Source of the DNA: an uncultured Collinsella sp.
Lineage (GTDB): Bacteria; Actinomycetota; Coriobacteriia; Coriobacteriales; Coriobacteriaceae
Direction: 5' to 3'
Length of the DNA: 13,534 nucleotides
Assembly: GCA_900553415.1 (NCBI GenBank)
Contig: USDH01000027.1
Location: 1-13,534 of the forward strand
Each line of letters starts with the position of its first letter. Within the stretch, counting starts at the first letter, position 1. The notes under the pieces were generated by a model that worked only from the letters and a program-made list of their open reading frames with translations, was not told the DNA's origin and did no database searches. Below, one piece after another: positions 1 to 7,231 of the stretch. A program made the position numbers and the translations under genes.

Positions 1-1
1 C

Positions 2-637
2 ATCTTCGGTGAGCGCAACGGCATCTACATCCTCGACCTCAAGCAGACCATCCTCGACGCCGACCAGGCCTACACTTTCGTCAAGAACGTCGCCAAGGGT
101 GGCAATGTGCTGTTCGTCGGCACCAAGAAGCAGGCTCAGGAGGCCGTCAAGAACGCTGCTGAGCGCGCCAACATGCCCTACATCAACCAGCGTTGGCTCG
201 GCGGCATGCTGACCAACTTCGTCACCATCCGCTCCCGCATCAACCGCATGGAGGAGCTCGAGGCCATGGTCGAGGACGGTCGCATGGCAGTGCTCCCCAA
301 GAAGGAGCAGGCTGTTCTCGGCAAGGAGCTCACCAAGCTCCAGACCAACCTCGGTGGCGCCCGCGACATGAAGGGTCTGCCCCAGGCTCTCTTCGTCATT
401 GACACCAAGCGCGAGGAGAACGCCATCAAGGAGGCCCAGCGCCTGAACATCCCCGTCGTCGCCCTGATCGACACCAACTCCGATCCCGACGAGGTCGAGT
501 ACGGCATCCCCTGCAACGATGACGCTATCTCCGCTGTCACCCTTATGTGCGAGCTCATGGCTGACGCTTGCCTCGCTGGCTCCGGCAAGGAGCAGGTCTC
601 CGAGGCCGAGATGGCCGCTGAGCCCAAGGCCGAGTAA
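2..637 (+). CDS. rpsB: 30S ribosomal protein S2, 5'-truncated by window edge
   Basis: Structural protein of the small ribosomal subunit, bound near the head/body junction on the solvent side. The frame is open from base 2 and gives 211 residues, beginning IFGERNGIYILDLKQTI. This matches the S2 family segment that starts about 30 residues into the protein, so only the N-terminus is missing. Family hallmarks seen are NVLFVGTKKQAQEAV, NQRWLGGMLTNF, the coiled-coil-like charged helix around KKEQAVLGKEL, and LPQALFVIDTKRE followed by NIPVVALIDTNSDPD. The C-terminal tail is short and acidic (AEMAAEPKAE). It is followed 45 bases later by tsf, the near-universal rpsB-tsf pairing, with no terminator between, so the two are probably co-transcribed. 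Identification is firm; the true start lies outside the window. Confidence 0.98.
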   Translation: MFGERNGIYILDLKQTILDADQAYTFVKNVAKGGNVLFVGTKKQAQEAVKNAAERANMPYINQRWLGGMLTNFVTIRSRINRMEELEAMVEDGRMAVLPKKEQAVLGKELTKLQTNLGGARDMKGLPQALFVIDTKREENAIKEAQRLNIPVVALIDTNSDPDEVEYGIPCNDDAISAVTLMCELMADACLAGSGKEQVSEAEMAAEPKAE

Positions 638-682
638 ATCAGTCTTAGTTAATTCTTTTTCATCTCTTTGAAAGGAACCACA

Positions 683-1552
683 ATGGCCCAGATTACCGCC
701 GCTATGGTCAAGCAGCTCCGCGAGATGACCGACTCCCCGATGATGGAGTGCAAGAAGGCTCTCGTCGAGGCTGACGGCGACATGGACGCCGCTGTCGACG
801 TTCTGCGTAAGAACGGCCTTGCCAAGGCTGCCAAGAAGGCTGGCCGTGAGACCAACGAGGGCGCTGTCGCCGCGTTCGTCTCCGAGGATGGCAAGACCGG
901 CGCTCTGCTCGAGCTCTCCTGCGAGACCGACTTCGTTGGCTCCAACGCCAAGTTCACCGGCTTTGCTTCCAAGGTCGCCGAGGTTGTCGCTACCACCGAG
1001 CCTGCTGACGTCGACGCTCTGCTCGAGAAGCCGATGGGCGAGGAGACCGTTTCCTCCGAGCTCACCGAGATGATTCACATCATGGGCGAGAACATGAAGA
1101 TCTCCCGCTTCGCTGCCCGCAAGGCCGAGAACGGCGCGCTCGCTTCTTACATCCACATGGGTGGTAAGATCGGCGTCCTCGTCGAGTTTGCTTTCGAGAA
1201 GGCCGAGACCGCTCAGGCTGAGTCCTTCAAGACCTTCGCTCACGACGTTGCCCTTCAGGTTGCCGCCGTCGCCCCGATCTGCGCTACCCGCGATCAGGTT
1301 CCGGCCGAGACCGTCGAGCACGAGAAGCAGATTTACATGGCCCAGGCCGCCGAGTCCGGCAAGCCCGAGGCTATCCAGGAGAAGATGGCTGTTGGCCGTC
1401 TGGAGAAGTTCTACAAGCAGTCCGTGCTCACCGAGCAGGAGTTCATCAAGGACAGCTCCCTCACCATCAAGAAGTACGCTGAGCAGGTCTCCAAGGAGCT
1501 CGGCGACACCATTACCGTCGTTGCCTTTGACCGTCTGGTCCGTGGCGAGTAA
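683..1552 (+). CDS. tsf: Translation elongation factor Ts
   Basis: Guanine-nucleotide exchange factor that releases GDP from EF-Tu during elongation in the cytoplasm. The protein is 289 residues. The N-terminal UBA-like segment (AAMVKQLREMTDSPMMECKK) is followed by the conserved nucleotide-exchange motif CETDFVGSN at about residues 80-88, whose TDFV touches the EF-Tu G domain. The two core subdomains follow (GALASYIHMGGKIGVLVEF; QVAAVAPICATRDQVP). An in-frame TTG lies 15 bases upstream, but ATG at 683 is preferred. An AAAGGA Shine-Dalgarno sits 6 bases before it, and the start MAQITAAMVKQLRE matches the family N-terminus. It lies downstream of rpsB and is followed by a strong intrinsic terminator that separates it from pyrH. 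Length is typical for the family. Confidence 0.98.
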   Translation: MAQITAAMVKQLREMTDSPMMECKKALVEADGDMDAAVDVLRKNGLAKAAKKAGRETNEGAVAAFVSEDGKTGALLELSCETDFVGSNAKFTGFASKVAEVVATTEPADVDALLEKPMGEETVSSELTEMIHIMGENMKISRFAARKAENGALASYIHMGGKIGVLVEFAFEKAETAQAESFKTFAHDVALQVAAVAPICATRDQVPAETVEHEKQIYMAQAAESGKPEAIQEKMAVGRLEKFYKQSVLTEQEFIKDSSLTIKKYAEQVSKELGDTITVVAFDRLVRGE

Positions 1553-1575
1553 ATAAGCTCTTGTAGCTGGTAATG

Positions 1576-1610
1576 AGCAGGCTGTGGGTTTTACTCACAG
1601 CCTGCTTTTT
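1576..1610 (+). terminator. Intrinsic terminator after rpsB-tsf
   Basis: A perfect 11-bp stem (AGCAGGCTGTG at 1576-1586 pairing with CACAGCCTGCT at 1596-1606) encloses a 9-base loop and runs into a T tract (1606-1610). It lies 23 bases after the tsf stop. It should end the rpsB-tsf transcript and implies that pyrH has its own promoter or depends on readthrough. Confidence 0.92.
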
Positions 1611-1613
1611 CAT

Positions 1614-1632
1614 GGCTCTTATCAGAGCCTTT
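1614..1632 (+). other. Short second hairpin upstream of pyrH
   Basis: GGCTCT (1614-1619) pairs with AGAGCC (1624-1629) around a TATC loop and is followed by TTT. It is only 6 bp and sits 3 bases beyond the main terminator's T tract. It could be a weak tandem terminator or part of the pyrH leader. I could not assign a convincing -35/-10 pair for pyrH in 1611-1669, although one would be expected there. Confidence 0.35.
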
Positions 1633-1655
1633 GATATCATATTGAGAGTCTAATT

Positions 1656-1663
1656 AAAGGAGG
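1656..1663 (+). promoter_or_regulatory. Ribosome binding site that fixes the TTG start of pyrH
   Basis: AAAGGAGG is a near-perfect Shine-Dalgarno ending 6 bases before TTG at 1670. No ATG or GTG in frame gives an equally placed start while keeping the conserved N-terminal KRVLLKLSGEAL. Confidence 0.85.
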
Positions 1664-1669
1664 ATCGCT

Positions 1670-2392
1670 TTGTCCGACATCCGATATAAACGCGTGCTTC
1701 TTAAGCTTTCCGGCGAAGCACTGATGGGCGACGGCCAATATGGCATCGACCCCAAGGTTACCGATCATCTTGCCAAGCAGGTCAAGGAGCTGCTCGCCGT
1801 TGGCCATGAGGTCGGCGTCGTTGTCGGCGGCGGCAATATTTTCCGCGGCATGGCCGGCGCCGCCGGTGGCATGGAGCGTGCTCAGGCCGACTACATGGGC
1901 ATGCTGGCAACCGTTATGAACGCGCTCGCCCTGCAGGATGCTTTCGAGCATAACGACGTTCCCTGCCGTGTGATGAGCGCTATCCAGATGAACGAGATCT
2001 GCGAGCCCTATATTCGCCGTCGCGCCATCAACCACCTTTCCAAGGGCAACGTCGTTATTTTTGCCGCCGGTTCGGGCAATCCGTACTTTACGACCGACAC
2101 CGCCGCGGCTCTTCGTGCGTGCGAGATCGGCGCCGAGATTCTGATTAAAGCCACCAAGGTTGACGGCATCTACGACAAGGATCCCGTCAAGTGCGCCGAT
2201 GCCGTCCGTTTTGACAAGATTACCTATCACGAGGTTCTCGTTCGCGGTCTGCAGGTTATGGATTCCACGGCTACGGCACTGTGCCAGGATAACCGTATGC
2301 CGATTTTGGTCCTCAACATCGATGGCGAGGACACCGTCAAGCGCGCGCTTTCGGGTGAGCCCGTCGGCACGCTCGTCTATCAGGAGGATTAA
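1670..2392 (+). CDS. pyrH: Uridylate (UMP) kinase
   Basis: Cytoplasmic amino-acid-kinase-fold enzyme that phosphorylates UMP to UDP with ATP, the gateway from de novo pyrimidine synthesis to UTP and CTP. It is normally hexameric and allosterically controlled. The 240 residues show YKRVLLKLSGEAL near the N-terminus, the phosphate-binding glycine loop GGGNIFRG from residue 53, DYMGMLATVMNALALQDAFE, the UMP-binding GSGNPYFTTDTAAALRA, and ATKVDGIYDKDP. All are diagnostic for bacterial UMPK. The start is TTG, chosen from its strong Shine-Dalgarno. The next gene, frr, begins 2 bases after the stop and its ribosome binding site lies inside the end of pyrH. This is the conserved pyrH-frr pair and implies co-transcription and probable translational coupling. 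Confidence 0.97.
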   Translation: MSDIRYKRVLLKLSGEALMGDGQYGIDPKVTDHLAKQVKELLAVGHEVGVVVGGGNIFRGMAGAAGGMERAQADYMGMLATVMNALALQDAFEHNDVPCRVMSAIQMNEICEPYIRRRAINHLSKGNVVIFAAGSGNPYFTTDTAAALRACEIGAEILIKATKVDGIYDKDPVKCADAVRFDKITYHEVLVRGLQVMDSTATALCQDNRMPILVLNIDGEDTVKRALSGEPVGTLVYQED

Positions 2393-2394
2393 GC

Positions 2395-2931
2395 ATGGCA
2401 GAGAACATCACCGCCCATATGGACAAGTCGCTCGAGTCCCTCAAGCATAACTTCTCCAAGGTCCGTACCGGCCGCGCCAACGCAAACATTCTGTCCGACA
2501 TCACCGTCGATTATTACGGTGTTCCCACGCCGGTCACGCAGGTTGCCGCCGTCAAGACCCCCGAGGCCCACATGCTGCTCATCGAGCCGTGGGACAAGGC
2601 GCTTATCAACGCCATCGTAAAGGCCATCGGCGCTTCCGATCTGGGTATTACCCCCAACTCCGATGGCACCGTCGTTCGTCTGCCGTTCCCGGCTCCCACC
2701 GAGGAGCGCCGTCGCGAGCTCGTCAAGGAGTGCCGCGAGTACGCCGAGCAGGCCAAGGTGTCTATCCGTAACATCCGTCGCGACTTCAACAACAAGCTCG
2801 AGCGCGATGAGGAGCTCACCGAGGACGATGTCCGTCGCGAGCAGGCCAAGGTCCAGAAGCACACCGATGAGTATGTCGCCAAGGTCGAGGAGCTTCTGAA
2901 GGAAAAAGAAGCCGAGGTCATGGAGATCTAA
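2395..2931 (+). CDS. frr: Ribosome recycling factor
   Basis: With EF-G, splits post-termination ribosomes so that subunits can be reused; the fold mimics tRNA. The protein has 178 residues, slightly shorter than the usual ~185. It shows the N-terminal helix with LESLKHNFSKVRTGRAN, the domain II segment YYGVPTPVTQVAAV, and LLIEPWDKALINAIVKAI. The basic three-helix-bundle part follows (PTEERRRELVKECREYAEQAK, then SIRNIRRDFNNKLE), ending in a highly charged C-terminal helix. The ATG at 2395 has AGGAGG 7 bases upstream, inside pyrH. The stop is followed after 1 base by the GTG of uppS. The pyrH-frr-uppS-cdsA-dxr order is widespread in bacteria and supports the assignment. Confidence 0.97.
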   Translation: MAENITAHMDKSLESLKHNFSKVRTGRANANILSDITVDYYGVPTPVTQVAAVKTPEAHMLLIEPWDKALINAIVKAIGASDLGITPNSDGTVVRLPFPAPTEERRRELVKECREYAEQAKVSIRNIRRDFNNKLERDEELTEDDVRREQAKVQKHTDEYVAKVEELLKEKEAEVMEI

Positions 2932-2932
2932 G

Positions 2933-3727
2933 GTGCAATACGACGAGCATAAACTGGTCGAGTACTTTGCCGACGCCCCTGCGGGCGTCGGTTTTTCCGA
3001 CCTTGACCTCAATAACATTCCGCACCATATCTCGTGCATCATGGACGGCAACGGTCGTTGGGCCACGTCGCGCGGTCTTGCACGCACCGAGGGCCACAAG
3101 GCGGGTATCGTCTCGCTGCGCGAGATCATTACCGCCTGCGTGCGCCTGGGCGTCGACGTGCTTTCGGCCTATGCATTTTCGACCGAAAACTGGAATCGAC
3201 CGCAGCACGAAGTCAACGTTCTGATGCACCTGTTTGCCAAGACGTTCATCGACGAGCTGCCGCTTCTGAAGCGCGAAAACGTGCGTGTTGTCTTTTTGGG
3301 TGATATTTCAGCGCTGCCCAAGAAGACTCGCGACGTTTTTGAGCGCGGTCTTGCCGAGTGCGCCGATCACACCGGTATGACGCTGGCGCTTGCCGTCAAC
3401 TACGGCGCGCGTGCCGAGATTACCCGCGCTGTCCGTCAGATCGCATTCGACGCTGCCGCCGGTAAGATCGATCCTGCCGCGATTGATGACGACATGGTGG
3501 CTTCCCACCTCTATACCGCCGGTCTTCCCGATCCCGAGCTTGTGATTCGCACCTCTGGTGAGCTGCGTCTTTCGAACTATCTGCTGTGGCAGGTGGCTTA
3601 TTCCGAGTTCTACGTCACCAATACCTATTGGCCAGACTTTGATCGTTGGGGCCTTGTCGACGCCATTTTGGCCTATCAGGGCCGTGACCGTAGGTTTGGT
3701 GGACTGAGCAAGACCGAGGAGGCTTAA
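2933..3727 (+). CDS. uppS: Isoprenyl transferase (cis-prenyl transferase, UPP synthase type)
   Basis: Cis-prenyltransferase that condenses isopentenyl diphosphate onto an allylic diphosphate to make the long polyprenyl (undecaprenyl/decaprenyl) diphosphate carrier for cell-wall precursors; acts at the inner face of the membrane. The 264 residues contain HISCIMDGNGRWA with the catalytic Asp at 38, GHKAG, AYAFSTENWNRP, VNYGARAEI, and RTSGELRLSNYLLWQ with substrate-binding Arg206 and Arg212. It ends with EFYVTNTYWPDF and a short tail. GTG at 2933 is the chosen start: GGAG lies 7 bases upstream in frr, and no later in-frame start keeps the IMDGNGRW strand. About 30 residues precede the core, longer than in many homologues. 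A terminator-like hairpin lies in codons 13-22. The exact chain length of the product cannot be read from sequence. Confidence 0.95.
   Translation: MQYDEHKLVEYFADAPAGVGFSDLDLNNIPHHISCIMDGNGRWATSRGLARTEGHKAGIVSLREIITACVRLGVDVLSAYAFSTENWNRPQHEVNVLMHLFAKTFIDELPLLKRENVRVVFLGDISALPKKTRDVFERGLAECADHTGMTLALAVNYGARAEITRAVRQIAFDAAAGKIDPAAIDDDMVASHLYTAGLPDPELVIRTSGELRLSNYLLWQVAYSEFYVTNTYWPDFDRWGLVDAILAYQGRDRRFGGLSKTEEA
2970..2996 (+). terminator. Terminator-shaped hairpin with T5 tract inside the 5' end of uppS
   Basis: A perfect 9-bp GC-rich stem, CCGACGCCC (2970-2978) with GGGCGTCGG (2983-2991), closes a CTGC tetraloop and is followed directly by TTTTT (2992-2996). This has every feature of an intrinsic terminator, yet it lies 37 bases inside the uppS coding sequence and 38 bases after the frr stop. 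It may act as an frr terminator or attenuator relieved when ribosomes translate the start of uppS, or it may be a coding coincidence. The structure is seen directly; the function is inference. Confidence 0.55.
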
Positions 3728-3729
3728 TC

Positions 3730-4644
3730 GTGTCCGATCGTCCCAAGGCATCTGCTCCCAAGACGCCAGTTTCCGCGGCGCCTGCGCGCAAAGCTGCCGC
3801 TGCGGGAGCGCCTGCAGCAAAGAACGGCACCGGTTCGTGGCTGGCTGGCTTTATCACCCGCGCCGCCGCCGGTATCGTCTACGCCGTTGTCTTTATCCTG
3901 TGCCTGGTTTTGGGTATCGTGCCCACGGCCATCTTTGTTTCTGTCATGAGCGGTCTGTGCTGCTATGAGTTTTTCCGTATGACGAGGCTCGATGGCAAGA
4001 TGGCTAACGAGCGCATGGGTATCGCTGCCGCCGTACTCTTTCCGCTTTCGGCGTTGGGCGATTCGATGTTGCTGAATGCCCTGCTTTTTGCCCTGATGCT
4101 CGCTGTGGGCATTTGGTATGTCTGGTCGCCGCGTACCCGCATCTCTGATGTGGCCGTGACGCTCATGGGTCCCATCTACACTGGCTTTATGCTGTCGGCT
4201 ATCGTGTTGCTGCGCGATGCCGTGTCCGGTTTTGCCGGCGCCCTGCTTTCGGTGGGCGTTTGCGCGTCCCTTTGGGTCTCCGATTCGTTTGCCTACATCG
4301 TGGGCAGTCGTATCGGCAAGCACAAGATGGTTCCCAAGATCTCACCCAAAAAGAGCTGGGAGGGGTTTGCCGGCGGCATCTTGGGCTCGGTTTTGATTTG
4401 GCTCATCCTGTGGGCGACGCACTTCTACAAGCTCAGCCTGCCCTATGCGCTGCTGTGCGGCGTGGTCGTGTCCATTTTGGGCGTTATCGGCGACCTTATC
4501 GAGTCGCGCATCAAGCGCGGTGTGGGCGTTAAGGATTCCGGTAACCTTATCCCGGGCCACGGCGGCATGCTCGATCGTAGCGATTCGCTTATCTTCGGCT
4601 GCATTACCGCGCAGCTGCTTTTGATGATCGGAGGCGTGCTGTAA
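3730..4644 (+). CDS. cdsA: Phosphatidate cytidylyltransferase (CDP-diglyceride synthase)
   Basis: Integral membrane enzyme that makes CDP-diacylglycerol from CTP and phosphatidic acid, the precursor of the anionic phospholipids. The 304 residues begin with about 38 hydrophilic Ala/Pro/Lys-rich residues, likely a disordered cytoplasmic tail. Several hydrophobic segments follow (for example AAAGIVYAVVFILCLVLGIV and ALLFALMLAVGIWYVW). The C-terminal CDP-diglyceride synthetase signature reads SRIKRGVGVKDSGN then LIPGHGGMLDRSDSL, with Lys268, Asp269, His277, Gly278 and Asp282-Arg283 at the expected spacing. DSFAYIVGSRIGKHKMVPKISPKKSWEG upstream is also characteristic (shown here as adjoining stretches at about residues 185-212). 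The GTG start has GAGGAGG 7 bases upstream in the end of uppS. The stop overlaps the dxr start by one base (TAATG), suggesting coupled translation. Confidence 0.95.
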   Translation: MSDRPKASAPKTPVSAAPARKAAAAGAPAAKNGTGSWLAGFITRAAAGIVYAVVFILCLVLGIVPTAIFVSVMSGLCCYEFFRMTRLDGKMANERMGIAAAVLFPLSALGDSMLLNALLFALMLAVGIWYVWSPRTRISDVAVTLMGPIYTGFMLSAIVLLRDAVSGFAGALLSVGVCASLWVSDSFAYIVGSRIGKHKMVPKISPKKSWEGFAGGILGSVLIWLILWATHFYKLSLPYALLCGVVVSILGVIGDLIESRIKRGVGVKDSGNLIPGHGGMLDRSDSLIFGCITAQLLLMIGGVL

Positions 4645-5831
4645 TGTCATTCCAGACGACGTATGGCCCCGATGGACGCCTCCGTGTTGCCATCCTGGGT
4701 TGTACGGGCTCTATCGGCACCCAGGCACTCGATGTGTGCCGTCAGCATGCCGATCGACTACAGGTGACGGCGCTGTCCGTTAATTCCAGCACCTCGGAGC
4801 TCGTTGCCGCTGCCCGCGAGTTCTCGGTTCCGGCGGTTGCCGTTGCCGATGTCGCTCATGGCGATGACGCCGTGCTGCAGGAGTTGCCCGAGGGCACACA
4901 GCTCGGCGTTGGCGCGCAGGCGGTTTGCGAGCTCGCGCGTCGCGACGATGTCGACTGCGTGCTCGTCGCTATTGTGGGTGCCGCCGGTCTCGAGGCGAGC
5001 CATGCGGCCTTGACCTCGAATAAGCGCCTTGCCCTTGCCAACAAGGAGTCCCTCGTCGTCGGTGGCGACTTGCTTATGCCGTTGGCGCAACCGGGCCAGC
5101 TTATTCCGGTCGACTCTGAGCATTCCGCCATCTACCAGTGCTATCTGGGGGAGAACCCGCGCGAGGCTCATTGTATTTGGCTCACCTGCTCGGGCGGTCC
5201 GTTCTTTGGCCGTACGCGCGACGAGCTCGATCGCGTGACGCGTGCCGATGCCCTCGCGCATCCCACGTGGGCCATGGGTGCCAAGATCACCATTGACTCC
5301 GCCACCCTCATGAACAAGGGCCTGGAGCGCATTGAGGCCATGCATCTGTTTAACTGCGACCTCGATTTCATTAACGTGGTCGTGCAGCGTCAGTCTAAGA
5401 TTCACTCTATGGTCGAGTTCGCCGACGGCTCCGTGATGGCGCATCTCGGTGCATCCGACATGCGTATTCCCATCCAGTTCGCGTTCTCGTATCCCGAGCG
5501 TTGGGATACCCCGGCGCCTCGTATCGATTTCCGCGAGCTGGGGCAGCTCACGTTTGATGCTGCCGACATGGATACCTTCCGCTGTCTGGCACTGGCCGAG
5601 CGTGCCGGCAAGACGGGTGGCACCATGCCGTGCGTGCTCAATGCCGCCAACGAGGTCGCCGTCGATGCCTTCCTGCACGATGGCTGCAGCTTTACCGATA
5701 TCGATCGCATTGTGGAATCCTGCATGGATGCCCACGATATGCAGGCGGTCGATTCGTTTGAGCAGCTTCGCGACATCGATGCGTGGGCGCGTGAAAAGGC
5801 TGCGCAGGTGCTCGCCGCAACCCGTTCCTAA
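4644..5831 (+). CDS. dxr: 1-deoxy-D-xylulose 5-phosphate reductoisomerase
   Basis: Second enzyme of the MEP isoprenoid pathway: rearranges and reduces DXP to 2-C-methyl-D-erythritol 4-phosphate with NADPH and a divalent metal; the target of fosmidomycin. The 395 residues show the NADPH-binding GCTGSIGTQALDVC from residue 19, LALANKESLVVGGDLL, the metal-binding PVDSEHSAIYQC (Asp157, Glu159), TCSGGPFFG, and MGAKITIDSATLMNKGLE with the third probable metal ligand at Glu228. The C-terminal DXP reductoisomerase domain contains LNAANEVAVDAFL. The start ATG overlaps the cdsA stop by one base, and GGAGG lies shortly upstream inside cdsA. Together with ispG two genes later it shows that this organism makes isoprenoids by the MEP route, supplying substrate for UppS encoded just upstream. 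Confidence 0.97.
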   Translation: MSFQTTYGPDGRLRVAILGCTGSIGTQALDVCRQHADRLQVTALSVNSSTSELVAAAREFSVPAVAVADVAHGDDAVLQELPEGTQLGVGAQAVCELARRDDVDCVLVAIVGAAGLEASHAALTSNKRLALANKESLVVGGDLLMPLAQPGQLIPVDSEHSAIYQCYLGENPREAHCIWLTCSGGPFFGRTRDELDRVTRADALAHPTWAMGAKITIDSATLMNKGLERIEAMHLFNCDLDFINVVVQRQSKIHSMVEFADGSVMAHLGASDMRIPIQFAFSYPERWDTPAPRIDFRELGQLTFDAADMDTFRCLALAERAGKTGGTMPCVLNAANEVAVDAFLHDGCSFTDIDRIVESCMDAHDMQAVDSFEQLRDIDAWAREKAAQVLAATRS

Positions 5832-5856
5832 CCCATAAGGATTGCTTTTTCGTTTT

Positions 5857-7218
5857 ATGGATACTGTTCTGAGCGTTCTCTCATCGGTCTTTTGGGGCCT
5901 GCTGATGCTTTCCGTCCTCGTGTTTTTGCACGAGGGCGGCCACTTTTTGGCGGCGCGTGCCTGCGGCGTCCGTGTGACCGAGTTCTTTTTGGGCCTGCCG
6001 TGTCGCTTTGACATCCATTACACGTCGCGTCGCATTGGAACCAAGTTTGGCGTGACCCCGCTGCTGCTGGGTGGCTACGCTGCCATCTGCGGTATGGATC
6101 CGACCGAGGTCTCATGCGCCGATCGCGTGCTCGCGGCTATCTATCGTCATGGTCGCATGACCGTGGCCGACCTTGCTGTCGAGCTCGAGCTTTCCGAGGA
6201 GGATGTGCTCGAGGCATGCGCCTTGCTCTTGGGTTGGGGCTCCATCGCGCCCTGGTATGAGGAAGGGGAGAAGCCCTCACCGAGCTACTATCCCACCAAG
6301 TATCAGACACTGCCTCGAGACGCTACGGGTTACACCACCTTTGACGGCCGCCGGTTCGATCGAGAGCATGCGACTGCCGAGGGCGATGTGTGGGAGCTGC
6401 CGTGCGGTGAGGCTGATTTCTTGGCGCAAGAGCGCTCGCACACCTATCTTGGCCAGGGCTTTCTCAAGCGTGCCTTTATGCTGCTCGCGGGCATTATTGT
6501 CAATATCCTGACGGGCTTTTTGCTCCTTATGAGCATCTATTCCATTGCGGGTGTCACCGTGCCGATCGATACCAACGTGATCGGTCAGGTTGACGATGGG
6601 TCTATTGCCGCCAGGGCGGGTATCGAGTCCGGTGATGCGATCCTTTCGGTTGACGGTGTCTCATGTTCTACTTGGATGGATGTCTACGATGCCATCGGCA
6701 AGGCCGCCGGTAAGGACGATATCGCTATTGAGTATGAGCGCGATGGCAAGCAGTGCTCGACCTCGGTCGCACTCAAAGAGGGCGAACGTCTGGGCGTTTA
6801 TGCCTCTACGCAGGTGGTCCGTTTGGACCCCATCACCTCGGCGCGTCTGTCATTCTCCTATGTTGTGCAGACCGCGGATGGCGTTATTCGCCTACTTCAG
6901 CCGCAGCATACGATGGAGATTCTCGATCAGTCTTCTTCGATCGTGGGTATTAGCGTTATGTCCTCACAGGCCGCTGCTGCCGGCCCTGCCACGTTCCTTT
7001 CCTTTGCCGCCCTCATTTCGTTCTCGCTTGGCTTTATGAACCTGCTGCCCATCCCACCACTCGATGGCGGCAAGCTGCTTATTGAGATCATTCAAAAGAT
7101 TGCGGGCCGCGAGCTGCCGCTCAAAGTGCAGACAATCGTCAGCTATGTCGGCATCGCGCTCTTTGCACTGCTGTTTGTCTATATGCTTCGTTCCGACATC
7201 CTTCGATTTATTCTGTAG
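5857..7218 (+). CDS. rseP: RseP-type site-2 membrane zinc metalloprotease with cytosolic insert
   Basis: M50 family intramembrane protease, expected to cleave membrane-anchored regulators such as anti-sigma factors or signal-peptide remnants. It has 453 residues from ATG 5857. The first membrane segment carries the zinc motif HEGGH (25-29). The substrate-edge strand LLLGGYAAICGM follows, then an unusual ~100-residue insert (about 88-185), a membrane segment (FMLLAGIIVNILTGFLLLM), and one PDZ domain (about 243-310, with ARAGIESGDAILSVDG). The second metal motif is NLLPIPPLDGG (395-405, ligand Asp403), and the end is hydrophobic. The insert includes DRVLAAIYRHGRMTVADLAV and EEDVLEACALLLGWGSI, which read like a winged helix-turn-helix. 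The start is uncertain: TTG at 5842 is also in frame, but the only Shine-Dalgarno-like AAGG (5837-5840) is too near that TTG and rather far from the ATG. The gene lies between two MEP pathway genes. Confidence 0.92.
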   Translation: MDTVLSVLSSVFWGLLMLSVLVFLHEGGHFLAARACGVRVTEFFLGLPCRFDIHYTSRRIGTKFGVTPLLLGGYAAICGMDPTEVSCADRVLAAIYRHGRMTVADLAVELELSEEDVLEACALLLGWGSIAPWYEEGEKPSPSYYPTKYQTLPRDATGYTTFDGRRFDREHATAEGDVWELPCGEADFLAQERSHTYLGQGFLKRAFMLLAGIIVNILTGFLLLMSIYSIAGVTVPIDTNVIGQVDDGSIAARAGIESGDAILSVDGVSCSTWMDVYDAIGKAAGKDDIAIEYERDGKQCSTSVALKEGERLGVYASTQVVRLDPITSARLSFSYVVQTADGVIRLLQPQHTMEILDQSSSIVGISVMSSQAAAAGPATFLSFAALISFSLGFMNLLPIPPLDGGKLLIEIIQKIAGRELPLKVQTIVSYVGIALFALLFVYMLRSDILRFIL

Positions 7219-7223
7219 GGGAG
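7218..7223 (+). promoter_or_regulatory. Ribosome binding site that fixes the TTG start of ispG
   Basis: GGGGAG overlaps the rseP stop and ends 8 bases before TTG at 7232. In-frame GTG at 7223 touches this site and is too close, and longer upstream in-frame extensions run through rseP coding sequence without resembling IspG. Confidence 0.7.
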
Positions 7224-7231
7224 TGTTTGGA

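Noticed and set aside
3041..3727. Later uppS start at ATG 3041, which would place the 2970-2996 hairpin in an intergenic gap
   Set aside because: That ATG is the Met of the catalytic IMDGNGRW motif. Starting there would remove the core strand before Asp38, so the hairpin is inside the coding region.
4758..6014. 418-residue open frame on the - strand opposite dxr and rseP
   Set aside because: Same codon-bias shadow effect, with no motif or plausible ribosome binding site.
7064..7231. N-terminal extension of IspG into rseP
   Set aside because: The frame is open, but the residues are Arg/Ser/Cys-rich and unlike IspG. The TTG at 7232 has a Shine-Dalgarno and gives cluster ligands at family positions.
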